64,000 nt of DNA from Istiophorus platypterus (GCA_016859345.1 CM029116.1:6550643-6614642); one strand, 5' to 3'. Shown: positions 12,551 to 26,018, counted from the first letter of the stretch. The notes: generated by a model from the sequence alone, not told the origin. Numbers and translations are program-made.

Positions 12551-15500
12551 ATGTCACAGCTGTATTACCGGAAAACTGACAACTCCTCGTACAGGGACCG
12601 CATCCCTCTGCGGATCGTGCGGGCCGAGGCTGAACTCTCTGCCCTGGAGAGGGCCTACCTGGGGGCTATCGAGAAGGGCGACTACGCCAGCGTGAAACAA
12701 GCCCTGGAGGAGGCCGAGATCTATTTCAGAATCAACATCAACTGCATCGACTCCCTGGGACGCACCGCCCTGCTCATTGCCATTGAAAACGAGAACCTGG
12801 AGATCATCGAGCTGCTGCTCAGCTATAATGTGTATGTGGGTGATGCTCTGCTACATGCCATCCGTAAAGAAGTAGTGGGGGCCGTGGAGCTGCTGCTCAA
12901 CCACAAGAAGCCACGTGGAGAAAAACAGGTTGGTCCATGTTCCACGATAACATCCTATGGACAGCTTTTATTTATGCAGGTCTTTCTCCTAAAGACTTGT
13001 GAATTGTTGCTAACCTTTGTAATCTGAATCAGACAGTTGTATTCATTTTATAGTCCATTCAACCTGATATTCAGAAACGTTTATTCTATTGAGCCTTTTT
13101 GCTTCTGCACAACAGAGTATGAACCAAGATGCCCACACAGTTCTGCCTAATTTATCAATTTACTGTGCAGCCTAGTCATATTTTTCTCGCCAATGACCTG
13201 TGCAGAGTTCCCAACAGCATTTGGCACTAAATATGGTTAAGTTTTGGCAGTAGGGCCATGTTTCCTCACTGTCTGCTACTATTTCCAGTTAGGCTTATAA
13301 ATGATGTGGTTTCCGTTATGCGATGTGTTCCTCTCAAATCTATCTTACTCACACAGACTGTCTGAAATGCAGATGCATTGACATATATCCCTGCCCGGAA
13401 TGAAAGAAAGAAGTAAATGGCCATAAGCAGTTTAGAAAATAGATTTGATATTCTGGTAAAAGGCAGGCATTTTACCAACATGTCTGTCTTTTAATTTGAA
13501 AATACCAGGATGGCACAATATACCCTTTGTACTGGTTTGAGTAAACTGCTTTGTCAGTGTGCGGTTTTCAGTCATTGTATTCTTAAGTCTAAATCGGATA
13601 GAGATAACATAAAGAAATAATAACCTGCTATCTTCTGTCTCTTCAACCTTTAGTTTTGGGCATGGCTGTGTTTATTTGTGAAATCTACAGTTACTTCTGC
13701 TCAAAAGTTGCAGTAGTGATCCTCTCTGATTTGCTTGTGTTGGTCTTTTCACCACAGCTTTTACAATAATAAGTCATTCTCCATGTGCTGTGTATCAGGC
13801 AGTTTTATAAAGGCCCCAGTTGCATTTAACTTCTTGACATCTTTGTAAATTTGTTTTTCAGCACTGCTGGGTCTCCCTGTAATGGACTCACTGTGTTCTG
13901 TGATGAGAAAAGAAAAAGAGAAAAGGGTTAGTTGAGATATTTTGTGGCCAGCTGAACCACAAACCATTAGCTGTGTGGTTGCTATTAGAAAAGGTGCTCA
14001 AAGACCCAGGATGATTGAAATTAGAGCCATTAAAACAAGTTGCTTCATTTCCTGTGAGGGATTTCAAAGGCATTGATCTTTTGTGAAATATCTGAAAAAA
14101 GTGTATTGGGAATTTTTCTGACATAAGTCTATTCATTTGTTTGTTCCTCTCTTGGTTTCCTGAAAAGGTCCTACCAATTCTGCTAGACAAACAGTTTTCT
14201 GACTTCACCCCGGACATCACTCCAATTGTCCTTGCAGCCCATACCAACAACTATGAGATCATCAAACTGCTAGTGCAGCGAGGTGTTTCCATACCTCAGC
14301 CACACGCCGTACGTTGCAACTGCACAGAGTGCATGTCCAGTACGGATGTGGATGGCCTGCGTCACTCGCGCTCTCGCCTTAACATCTACAAGGCCCTCGC
14401 CAGCCCGTCTCTCATCGCCCTTTCCAGCGAGGACCCTTTCCTCACGGCTTTTCAGCTCAGCTGGGAGCTGAAAGAGCTCAGCACGGTGGAGAACGAGTTC
14501 AAGTCAGAGTATGAGGAGCTGTCCCATATGTGCAAGCAATTTGCAAAAGACCTCCTGGACCAGACCCGGAGCTCGAAAGAGCTGGAAATAATCCTCAACT
14601 ACCGCGACGACGTCAATCCTCTGCTGGATGAGAACGCCACTGATCTGGCCCGACTGAAGCTAGCTATCAAATATTGCCAGAAAGAGGTAGGTTCTTTTTT
14701 ATGATATCTTTTATGTCCCGTGACTGCTGTGGCCTACGCTAGTACAACAACATTTCTTCTGGATATCTCCAAAATGGAAAAGATAAAGCAAGTGAAGAAG
14801 AGTAATAGATTTTATCTTGGTAACACTGGTACAAGTACAGACATACTGACACCTGACAGAGTTTTAAAGTCTGCAGTATATTGACATTAGGCACCACAAG
14901 GAACAAATATTACATCTTTTGAACACAATGGACCAGATAACAAGAACTGCACTCAGACAAGCTGTAAATGGTCTGGGTGGAGTTGTCCTATGGGAGTTTA
15001 GAGCAACATGTAATTACCAGGCAGGCTCTTAGAAATGCGTTATAGTAGCCCTCTCAGACAGTCCCATGACCATTGGATAATTGGGAATGATAATGATGGA
15101 ATAAGTGATGGCCATTTCCCTGAAATACAAACTCACGATATTTTGATTAGGGAGGGAGGCTTTTACTGTCTTTTCACATGTTCATGGGAGTATCTACTCC
15201 CTGGATGCAATACCAACTTCCTGACATTTATAGTGAAATACAGTGACAAAAAAAAACAAAAAAACATTGTGGCAGTAACAGAATAGGGTGCATAGGAAAC
15301 AACAATTCAAGTATTATTTATGAAGTTTATAATAGATTGTACCTGTAAATGCATCTACATGGCTAGGACGTTTGCTTAACACAGTAGCAGGTGACAACAG
15401 TAAATGTAATAGGTGGTAAAAATCGATGCATTTGGTCTATCTCATTAAGAAAAACTGGAGTTATCTTATCCCCAATCCAAGGCTGCTGTGTTTTATTTTG

Positions 15501-18500
15501 TTGTCTCCTGCATAACAGGCAACAATGTTAAGTACACACTATGTGAGAATGAAAGATCAGCGTGGCTGCGACTCCTCTGTCTCCATGGCAAAAGGATTTT
15601 GCAGCTGAACTTCAAGGGCTCAGTGGCTACTGGGTTTATCACAGATGGGTGTTTTGGACAAGGTTTCTTTGGCTGCTTTCAGACTACATTTTACACTGAA
15701 ACTCTATTATCTACACTACTAGTACAACCTGTACTACTATTAATAATAATAATGATGATAATAATCATGATCATAATAATCATAATTAACAGACCTTTTC
15801 CTGTACAGAGCTGCACCTGTTATGAGTTATGATGGATGCACATTAGAAAATGAACCTTAAAACGATATAGTTTTAAGACAGAACGACACATTACAAAAAG
15901 AAAATAGAAAAAAAAATGTGTTAAGCATCATTAGACAATATTGCAAACTGGGGGCTCTAAATAGCAGCCAGTGTAAAATGGGAAGAGAAAACTGTACAAT
16001 TGACAATCTGTACAGGCTTTGATTTCTTCTTTGCTCTTAAGTTTGATATAAATTTGTTATTAGTCTCATTTTGAGATTTTATTTTATTTATTAATTTTTT
16101 TTTTATTTATAGACTGAAACCCTTAAGATTCGTCTTTATGCGGACACAGAAATGATGATAATCAGTTTTTGAAACAGTAAAACTTACGACTATGATAATG
16201 TCAGACAGGGCCTTGTATAGCTTTGGTACTCATCATGAGTAATTATTTATCCGGCCTATATACTGTAACCTGGGGTGAGGCTGAATCAAGAAACAGGAAC
16301 TTGATAAATTAAAGCGCTTAGAGGTTTTCCCCCATTTGGGCTCATGTTTTTGAGGAATGTTAATACTTCCCTCACTGCAGCTGTGCCATCTCATTGTAGC
16401 TATTATTTATGTGCTAGTTCCTGTAGCGGGTTCATGAATATTTATGATCATAGTCATTTTTCATTCCGTGCATAATAATGAAGGTTATTATTGATTCCAT
16501 TTGTATTGTACTTTGAGATTTGAATAATGAGAATTGGTGTGTTATTCATACCCATATACATTTCGATCAGGTGGAGACAACTTTTTTTTTCTTTTTTTCT
16601 TTTTTGTTATCCTAACTTCCCTTTGATTCTTCTGGATTTGTATGAGGGGGACAGACATGAAGAGTGGGGAAAAAGTAGGAACTTTTCTTGTTCCTTGTTA
16701 AAGAGCAAATTTTATAACGCTTTTTATTTTACAAATGTCTTATTAGAATGTATACAAATTGTTTGTTCTAAATTTTCTTGATTGTGTCTTTTAATCGTCA
16801 AAAGATTAAGAAAACTGACAAACAGATTAATGAGAAAGCTACATAACTGTTATTATCCCCCAAGCTGAAACCACCTAATTCCAGACTATATTGATATATT
16901 TTTTTGCAGCCACAATGATTTGAGCAAGCTTTGTAAACAGTAGTAAGTAAGTAAAATTTATATGGGACTGTTTAGTATTTGTTTTTCTCCAGTGAGAGGT
17001 TGTTGTTCACTGTCCACTGATGCTAAAAACCAGACAAAGAATACATGTCCTAAAGGTAGGCCCTTCTGAGGGACTGCCATTTTGGACTTCTGTAAAGAAA
17101 AGGCACCAAAGTAGTGAATTTTAATTGACTTCATAGAACAGCACTCACTTGATGCCCAAATTATTGGTGGGAAAAATGCTCCCTTTAATGTATTCAGTAA
17201 AGATGCTCCTGTTCTCCTGCTACCCTCTGCACTCACCCTGCACTCACCTCGGTTTCTCCCATCTGAAAATACTTTGTACGCAAGTATTTTCATGGAGCTG
17301 AATTGATAAATCATACTGAAACTGGAGGTAGAGAACATTGTGGTAGATTTAAAAACACAAGTCCCATCAGAATATTAATGATTAATTATTAATCATTTAA
17401 TTTGTCACTGTCAAACTTGAATTACAAATCCTGGCTTACAGTTAAGTTCACATCTTAAATTCATTCATAATTAAAAATCAGATGGTGCCACATGAGCGGA
17501 TAACTTTCAGGGGTTATCGTGCTGTGTGTCATGCTACACTGCTGCAGCGTAGCATGACACACAGCAATATCTTGTTATTTCATAATTTAATAAATCCAGC
17601 AAACCATGGTGTAGTCATATTGATGAATAAAAAGTGTTTCTATGTACAGTATGCATGAAAGTAAATATAAACTGATTGTTGCTAATATCTACCAAAAATT
17701 GCAGCATACTGTTCAAGTGTTTTCTGTGGAGTTTAGATTTATTCATATTCCATTGTACTGATTAAACGCTATCAATTGTCTTAATTAATCATCACTATAA
17801 ACCATGTCAACGCTATGCCTTAGCACAGGACTAACATTTGTTTTTCAAGGGGAGAGTGGTGTGACATGAGGATGAGTTGATTTTCACCTTCCAAAAATGT
17901 CCCCAGACAAAATCTGGTCCTGCCAGATGCCACCGTTCGCCTCCAGTCATGTTACGGCAAGTCAACATCTCACAAGGACAAATAGGAAACATTAAAGATG
18001 TCAGGTTCTGCATTGATGGATGACCTCATCGCCCACAGTTTAATGCCATATAGTACCATAATGGGGATCCATTTAGCCATAATTTGGTTTAAATGAAATT
18101 AACTTCCATCACCAATCCGCAGATGTCCAGCAGATGTTTATATTAAATCTCACGAGGCAGAAAAAATGTGTTTGGGAAACAGTTTTGACAGTTATTTCTT
18201 AGCACAGGATTAAGGAACACTTCTGTAATTTTGAGACGATACTAGGTTTGTTTGCTGCTCTGATTTATCCTTTTCTGAATTGATTTTGAAGACAAAGATA
18301 AATAAGAGTTTAAATTATATTAACGTCTTTCATCTCTCTCTGTCTCCCTCTCTTTTTTAATTTTTTCCCCTCAGTTTGTTGCTCAGCCAAACTGTCAGCA
18401 GCTGCTGGCGTCTCGGTGGTATGATGAGTTCCCAGGCTGGAGGAGGCGTCACTGGGCAGGGAAGCTCATCACGTGTATCTTCATTGGCCTCCTCTTTCCA

Positions 18501-21469
18501 CTGTTATCCATCTTCTACTTGATCTCTCCAAAGAGTCGCTATGGCCTGTTCATCCGCAGGCCTTTCATCAAGTTCATCTGTCACACCGCTTCCTACCTGA
18601 CCTTCCTCTTCCTGCTCCTCTTGGCTTCACAGCATATCGCCTCAGCGCACCCAGACTTTCAGGGCCCAGCACCTACCACTGTTGAATGGATGATCCTGCC
18701 TTGGGTACTTGGTAACGATGAACACACAAAAACATGCACGCACTTGCACACCCACACACATTCTCAGACTACTGCTCATCCTCATGTTATCATGCACTGT
18801 TGTACATCTGTATAATGTAGTCTCACGCATATGAATAAATGTCAAACAGCAGTACTTACTGTGAACACACATACGCACTCATCTACACACTAGTTGTTTG
18901 TTTGTCTTTCCCAGGCTTTATATGGACTGAGATCAAACAGATGTGGGACAGTGGTTTACAGGACTACATAGATGACTGGTGGAACTTAATGGACTTCATA
19001 ATGAACACCTTGTATCTTGGAACCATTTCTCTGAAGATTGTTGCCTATGCAAAGGTAATCTATATGTTAGAGTGCATATGACAGCTATTGATGCAAAAAG
19101 ATTCTGATCTACAAAGTATATCAAAGATTGCAACCTTTTTACTTGATTTGATAGACTGATACATTAAGCCCATTTTTGCTTCAGTCTAAATTGTAGTTTA
19201 CTTTTAAGAGGAAAATGAGAATAAATGGAATCGCTGTATATTCTAACTTGTGTCCTGGAAAACCTGAAACTTTGCAGCATCTATTTCTGATGGTAGTCAA
19301 TATATTCATCGTTCTCCTGACGTGTTTTCATTTTAACAGTACAGTGGGCACAAACCCAGAGAAAGCTGGGAAATGTGGCACCCAACTTTGGTGGCAGAGG
19401 CCCTGTTTGCCATCGCCAACATCTTCAGCTCCTTGCGGCTCATCTGCCTCTTCACCGCCAACTCTCATCTGGGGCCCTTACAGATATCACTGGGCCGCAT
19501 GCTCCTGGACATCCTCAAGTTCCTCTTCATCTACTGTCTAGTGCTTTTAGCCTTTGCCAACGGCCTCAACCAGCTGTACTTTTATTATGAAACAGAGGAA
19601 GGCAATAATTGCAAGGGTATTCGCTGTAATCAGCAAAACAACGCCTTCTCAACGCAAGTTAAAGTTTTTAAATAAATTGCTCCTGACAAATCTGTATTGT
19701 TAATAATTAATAACTGTTTTTCAGTGGTGCTTACCGTGATTTATGCTTGTTTACTTTTCAGGATGTTTGAGACACTGCAGTCACTATTTTGGTCCGTGTT
19801 TGGCCTGATTTCCCTCTATGTGACCAATGTGAAACCAGAACACGAATTCACAGAGTTTGTGGGCTCTACCATGTTTGGCACATACAATGTGATCTCCCTG
19901 GTTGTGCTGCTGAACATGCTAATTGCAATGATGAACAACTCCTACCAGAACATAGCTGTGAGCACTGTGTTTTACATTGTTTATAGTTTTACCACTCTAA
20001 TTTTTCTTGTGTGCCTTTGCAGAAGGTTTTGATAAATTGCTGTTTCTTTCTCTTTTCAGGATCATGCAGATATAGAGTGGAAATTTGCAAGAACAAAATT
20101 ATGGATGAGCTATTTTGAAGAAGGGGGAACTTTGCCATCTCCTTTTAACATAATACCCAGTCCAAAGTCCTTTTACTATCTAATTGGATGGATAAAGACA
20201 TGTATACTCAGGAAACCAAGTGTAAAAAATCTTGAAACATTTGAAACCTTGGGGGTAAGGAGTTTCCAGAAATTTGCTCTTATCTATGTTGTCTCCACTA
20301 TATTGTGTACATTTTCAGACCAATCTGTCTGCTATTATGGACTTAAAGTAAGGGGCTCCAAAAGAGTTATGAGTAATTTAGAGTAAATCAGATTACCATT
20401 CCCTACAGAAATTGACGAGAAGCTAAGTTAATATATATTAAGGTAAAAAAAAGAACAAGTCCACGATTGAAAAGACATGTAACTTTGTTAACCACCTTTT
20501 TTTTTTATCTATGATTATAGAGACGTGCAGCCCAAAACGTAAGATTAAACCATGAGTATCAGGTAGTAATTTGTTTTCCATGATGCACTGCAATGTTTCG
20601 TTTTTGAATAATCCTCAAATTAAATTAAAAATAAATAAAATTAGGTAATGCTGTAACTTCATTTAAAAAAACGTTAAATTAATGTGGGTTTTTTTTTTCC
20701 TTTTTCTTTTTAGGAGGTTCTGAGGAACCTTGTTAAGCGGTATGTGGCTGCACTGATCAGAGATGCCAAGACTGCAGAGGGCTTGACAGAAGAGAATTTC
20801 AAGGTAGTATACTCTTATGCAACATCGACGCCTCGAATATTCAATTTTTTTTCTCTTTCTTTTTTTCACTTCTGTGTAAAATCTGCTGTTGTTTAATCTC
20901 TGGTTCTCAATAAATGACAGGAGCTTAAGCAGGATATCTCAAGCTTCCGCTATGAAGTCCTGGGTATGATGAAGGGTAAATCTCATGGTAGGGTACCAAG
21001 TGAAGTTGCAAGCTCCACCTTGGCATACCCTGGAAATTCATTTAAATATTCTCCCAAACTCCTAATTGATGAGCCTGAAAAGAAGCTGAACGCGTTTGAT
21101 GCAAACACTGCCACTCTACAGAGTGGGGCTGCCAACACCACCGGCTCTGTGCTCCATACCAGGCTTGCCAATGGTTCAGTTGTTCCATCCAGTGCTCGAA
21201 AGACTCTGAACGAGCTCTCCAAGGAAGTTTTAGATGCCGGGTCCCCCCAGAGCCGGAGTGGACTCCCCTCTCAGAAATTTGATGAAATATATCCGTTGTC
21301 GGAGGAGGCTTCATTGGGATCTGGTGGACAAAACCAAGAACGAATTCAGGCTGAGAAAGTCATTGTGGAAGTCCTAGAGACGGTGGAGAGGAACGTTCAG
21401 GAGATTGAACATTCAAGCACAGAGCACACAGAGGAAGTGAAAAATGGGCTCAAAAAGTATGAAAAATAA
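12551..21469 (+). CDS. trpc4: Short transient receptor potential channel 4 (TRPC4), complete, 10 coding exons
   Basis: Subunit of a receptor-operated, Ca2+-permeable cation channel of the plasma membrane, activated downstream of Gq/Gi and PLC signalling. Exons: 12551-12928, 14168-14686, 18375-18711, 18915-19054, 19340-19653, 19762-19957, 20060-20254, 20521-20562, 20714-20803, 20921-21469; they sum to 919 codons plus stop with no break. Visible: N-terminal ankyrin region (about 29-165); H172-C176-C178-C181, the TRPC4/5 zinc-site spacing; S1 near 330-350, S2 366-386, S5 510-532, S6 598-622; extracellular C549/C554 pair; pore LFW 571-573 and FGL 576-578; TRP-box EWKFAR 634-639; a well-kept calmodulin/IP3R-binding stretch encoded by exons 8-9. 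The start has G at -3 and begins like vertebrate TRPC4. Every intron is GT-AG except intron 5 (GC-AG). The last 170 residues are divergent and lack the TTRL PDZ ligand. TRPC5 is excluded mainly by postn/spart synteny and by the CIRB-region sequence. Teleosts keep two copies; I do not decide a versus b. Confidence 0.95.
14687..18374 (+). other. trpc4 intron 2 (3.7 kb)
   Basis: This is the largest trpc4 intron within the coding part. It contains an imperfect ATA/ATG-rich tract at about 15,740-15,790, several poly-T runs, and a near-perfect 45-base inverted repeat at 17,521-17,565. I see no further exon in it. Confidence 0.8.
17521..17565. repeat. Perfect 17-base inverted repeat, hairpin-forming
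   Basis: Arms 17,521-17,537 and 17,549-17,565 (gctgtgtgtcatgctac and its exact reverse complement) flank an 11-base centre that can add three more pairs after one mismatch, leaving a 3-base loop. It sits in trpc4 intron 2. The stem is shorter than a usual pri-miRNA. Function unknown. Confidence 0.9.
19654..19655 (+). other. trpc4: GC splice donor of trpc4 intron 5
   Basis: The exon ends tca-ac and the intron begins gcaagt, a good donor apart from GC in place of GT. The next exon starts after ttttcag with g-atg-ttt-gag, giving Ser-Thr-Met-Phe-Glu where vertebrate TRPC4 has Ser-Thr-Leu-Phe-Glu. The nearest GT donor, four bases on, would read gat-gtt-tga and stop at once. Confidence 0.85.
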
Positions 21470-21894
21470 TTCATGCCTGCAAGTGCGGGATGTTAATTGT
21501 GTGAGAGAAACATTTTTGGATTGAATTTTTAAACTTTAATTTTTTTCCTCTGCGAATTTTAAAATAATTTATTATGATAAACTAATTCTCTCAAGGTAAA
21601 CAGTACTGTACTAAAAATGTATATTTAGTTTAAATCTTGTCATGTACACAGTGATATTATAATGTTTTGTTATTTCACATTATATTACACATAATCATCC
21701 CTAGTTGATACAAGAAATAACAGCTATATGGGCTACTGAGTGAGTACTGACCTCAGTGAGTGCTGACCTGATGCTCAGGGAGTTGTGTCACAGGTCCGTA
21801 ATTCAGGGTTTACCTTGAGCAATCCTGTTGCCTATCCTCTATCCCTCCACCTTGAACTGCTCCCCTACTGTGATATGCAAAATACAATCTATAG

Positions 21895-21900
21895 AATAAA
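21895..21900 (+). terminator. trpc4: trpc4 poly(A) signal
   Basis: The first AATAAA hexamer downstream of the trpc4 stop lies 426 bases after it, implying a short 3' UTR ending near 21,915-21,925. Another, more distal site is not excluded. Confidence 0.6.
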
Positions 21901-21919
21901 ACTTCTACTCCTCATATGC

Positions 21920-24900
21920 TGAGAGTATCCAGTTCTTTTTGATAAAAGTTATCGTACAGCAAGAAATAACCAAGGAAACAAACACTGAGTTAAAAGCAAG
22001 TTTATTTGTATTTTATGTGTGACCTCATTTAATGTGTAATTTGTAATATATTATTCAACTGATTAAAAAGTAATGTAGGACCTAGCTAACTTTGAGATTA
22101 GGAGCAGTTTCACTGGTGGATCCTTTCCTCAACAGCTACCAAATTTTTACTTCCAATTTTGTTGTTGGAGCAGAAGAGACACCCAGTGTAATCTTGATGA
22201 GATTTTCTTTCTATTCTTTTTCAGGATTCATTCCTCAACCTCCTCCATTGTTCCTGCATTAGCTATTATACCGAGCTACCTTTAAGGGCATAAGAGCCCT
22301 CTGGCAAAGTGCTGCTTGTGACGTGTTGTAAAAACTGATCAAATTAAAGTGAATGTTAATTTGAAAAGCGTTAACAGCTGTTTTTGGTCTCATGGCTCTA
22401 CCCTTAAGCTTTTTGTGTCCTTTCTACACCCCCCCCATTTCACTCATTTCAAAATAGTTTCTAGTATCACCATACATTAACATTAAGTCAGAGAGTTGAT
22501 GGGACAAAGTAGGTGGGGAAACAATTGGCCTTTCTCTTAATTCACTTTACTGCTGAAATTTTCTCTCATGTTTACTGGAGAAGTGATTTCGGTAATGAGT
22601 TTTTTTATTGCCCTCCCTCTCTCAGTTCTTACAGTGGCCCAGAGTGTAATAGATGCACAATCTACATCGACAGCCTCCCTCTGAGACCTTTTTTCTCCGG
22701 TATTTTGTGACTTGTCTGAGGGGAAGCATAACTCAAGGCTCTCTCGCACCAGCTTATTTGCAGAATAAATGTTAATTTGGTACAATATTCATATCCTGCC
22801 TATCCATGAGGGGTAAAGGGACTCAGCCTTTGGAATGAACTGTTAATTAATTACATCTGGAGCTCTTCCCATAAACAGCAGGCTTCACATAACTTTCCAC
22901 AACAACTGTCTGCTGTAATTCAGCAACTTCACAAGTGCTGTTGCTAAGTACAATTTTGAGATACTTCCATTTCCATTTTATGCTACTTTATACTTCAACC
23001 TCCCTTTATTTCACATGCAGATTTTTTTTCATACAAAACATAGACATTAATTTACATAAGTTATAATGCATTGATATGGATTAAACAACCCAGAGTATAT
23101 AAATGAGTTGAAATTAGCCCCATCTTGACCAGTTACAACATTATAATGCTGTTTATGTGTTCACATCTCAAACAATGAGTAAGTAATATAAAACTGAAGG
23201 GCCAATCTGCACAAGTGTTCCACGGGTGCGTTTTCTTTAAAGTACATTTAATGTAAATTCACCGTTGTGGATTGTTGATAATTAATTCCCCGCCACTTTC
23301 CACTAGTTTTGGCCTAAATGCCACATAAACTTAAAAAGTCTGATGTTTATTCTCACTGGGACTGATTCAGTAAAACTGCCATTGTCATTATTGAAATTAA
23401 GAGCTTTACCACACTGACTGTAATTTTCCAGCTCTCTCTAATGATTTGGTGACTCCTTGGTTAGAAGAAAAAAACAAGGTTGTTTTAAAGGTTTTCTTAC
23501 TTATCAGGCATCAAGCTCCATCTAGTGATGGGTAAGCATGTAAAAGACTAGACTGGCATCAATGTATAGAATGTGCTTCCAACTGTGTTATTTGTACTTT
23601 TAAAGACTGGATTTTTCTGAGTATATATGAGGTACTGTATTACTGCTATAAGCATATTATTAACAGTAATGGCAGTTATCAGATTTATTACTATCATGCT
23701 ATTGTTGTTTAGTTCCTCATTTTATATATTTTTACAGATATTCAACTTCACACCCTCATTGCTTGATGCTATAAGCAACCTGGGGTGCTGGATGAAGACT
23801 ACAGGTCTCTGTTGCCATAGCAGCGGAGAGCAAATCACACTATCTTTAGAAAGCCTATCAACAGAATTTTTGGGGGGGTTTATACCATAACTAAAGAGCT
23901 CACTCAATTTAGATTGCTGTCGTATTTTCCCTTTCCTTTGGACTTAAAAGGAGCTTAGTAGCAAGATACGGAGAGAGGAATCCATAGTTGGGATCAAAAA
24001 TGACTTTATCCATTCTTTGTGACACATGCAGTGTTTGTGTGTGTGTGTCAGTGTGTGTCAAAGCGGCTGATTCAGACAGAGACTGTGATTCAAAGTGTAA
24101 ATATCACGCTGCATTTATTTATCACCGTAGTGAGTTCATCGGTGCCATTATTTCTCCATGCAAGAAAGTAGAGTCTTTATTTTGAAAATTGGCTGTTTAC
24201 TGGAATGTTGTTACTGGAAAGTTAATGTATTCCGGTCTTTGGGATTTTAGGAGAGATGAAAAGCCCGGGTAGAGATTTTATGCATAAGCGCTTTTCTAAA
24301 GGCCTTGACTAATCAAGCTCATAAGAGGCTTACTGCCTTCAAAGTTTCACCTTTTCAATCGAACTTTTCTACTTTTGCTAACAGGTTAGAAATAAATATA
24401 TAATACACCGGTATAAATGAGGCCTTATGATTTCCCTCCCTAGATCTCTGCTGCGGTTTTTCAGTTCTGGGCTGTGTCGTTTCCCCTTTTTTACAATCCA
24501 CTGACTAATCTGGCAATGAGAAATTTACTTTCCTGCTCATATTTGGAACATCTGGCCAGCCAGTCGGTTGAGCAGCGTGTGGTATAATGACTGGGGTAAG
24601 TGATGCCACTTGGGTATGCTGTGAGTAATAACACCCACTGTTAAAAACTTTTAAGGCTTATAATCTTTGAATGGAATAAATGAAAAAGGCCATTTTGGTT
24701 ATTAGTAAGGAGAAGTAATTATAAAAAAAAAACAATATATGTTGGGGTTTTTTTTCAGGAACCACAAACGATTCAATAACACATAATAAAGTCACTGCTT
24801 TAATATGTTTGATTCGTGAGTATTAATGCTGTTTATAAGCTACAGCTTATATATTATCATTTACTTTTAACAATTCTGGGATTTCACATTGGGCATGTCT

Positions 24901-26000
24901 GAGCCATTTCACTGTTAATTCCAGCATGTTGTGTCTGTATTGTCTCCAAGAAAATACTGTTAACACAAAAATCCAAATGTCATTGTACTGTTAGTACTTG
25001 CGTAACAAGACTTAACCAATCACTTTGAACCAGAATTGGCATATATGGATGTATTGTCAGATATGGGTCAGGTTCCGTGGCTGTAAAAGGCTGGTGTGGA
25101 TCCCCTGAGAATACATTTGACATTATAATAAAAGTAATTAGATAAGTATCCAGGTTGCTTTAGGGATTCAAGTACATGTTTTCTGATTTAGAACTGAAAA
25201 TACCACCTGAACTTCCAGATCTTAGACCTGGCATCAGTATTATTATGTGTCAATATTATCCATGTACAAAAGTCTGGGTGTGAGACTCACGGCCCATGCT
25301 CCATCCCACCACTAGGTGGCACAAACTACATTCTGAAAAATGAATACAATCAGTAATCTGGCATTTGTTCAGGGTTTAGATTATGTAATATTTCTTTGAT
25401 AGCACTTGATTCTGCATCTCAAGTTTTCCATCTGTATATATGTCTCTAATGTTGTGGCCAACTTCAGGGCTTTAAAAATAAGCTGAGCTACTTTGGACAG
25501 TATATTGAATTATATTTACTATTTACGATTATATTTATATATAATATATACTTAAGCTATTTTTAAGCCTATTTTTAAAATCTTGACTTTTTTTCAAACA
25601 GAAGTGTAGTTTAATATGTCTAGATAATGTTCTCATTGCAATGCAGTCCACTGTTATTTTTAATAATTAAAAATAAAGTAGCATTGTCTCTTTGTGCTTG
25701 AGCTGTAACATTGCTTTTTAAATTTTTAGAACATTCATAGAGCAGATATGTAATATTTCAAAATAACAAATCCTTTTTGTGAGAAATGTATCAAGATTTG
25801 TGCACTTTTAAAAATTTGTAAACTAAGAATGGAAGAAACAGCTCTTCATAATTAAGTCAATATATAAAAGAATGGACCAAATAGGAAGATTGGTTGTGAA
25901 CAACTCAGTGAGGGAGCTTAGTACGTATCTGTACAGATATGTAGACTTTGAGGGATTCTGGGTGGTCCATGCATGCATGAAATGTTGCCATCCTCCTTGA
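21920..26000. other. trpc4-postn intergenic spacer
   Basis: About 4 kb of AT-rich sequence with a short GT run near 24,020-24,055. No reading frame resembles a known protein and no exon-like signals stand out. A CTCF-like word lies near 25,306, and a 12-base CATGCATGCATG palindrome lies at 25,968-25,979 just before the postn promoter. Nothing else supported. Confidence 0.7.
25306..25322 (+). promoter_or_regulatory. CTCF-like motif between trpc4 and postn
   Basis: CCACTAGGTGGCAC fits the CTCF core CCASYAGRKGGCRS on the + strand. With the minus-strand site near 5,770 it brackets trpc4, but the two motifs point away from each other, not in the convergent arrangement typical of loop anchors. Confidence 0.4.
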
Positions 26001-26011
26001 GTGGAGGGTGG

Positions 26012-26018
26012 TATATAA
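26012..26018 (+). promoter_or_regulatory. postn: postn TATA box
   Basis: TATATAA sits 63 bases before the postn ATG, in the context ggtatataaactccc. Transcription would start near 26,040, giving a 5' UTR of about 40 bases without an intron. A TATA promoter fits a gene switched strongly in particular tissues, as periostin is. Confidence 0.75.

Noticed and set aside
13888..14250. 120-codon open frame on the minus strand
   Set aside because: It overlaps trpc4 exon 2 and its acceptor in antisense and resembles no protein; it is a shadow of coding composition.
17521..17565. microRNA precursor
   Set aside because: The stem is about 20 pairs with a 3-base loop, too short for a typical animal pri-miRNA hairpin.
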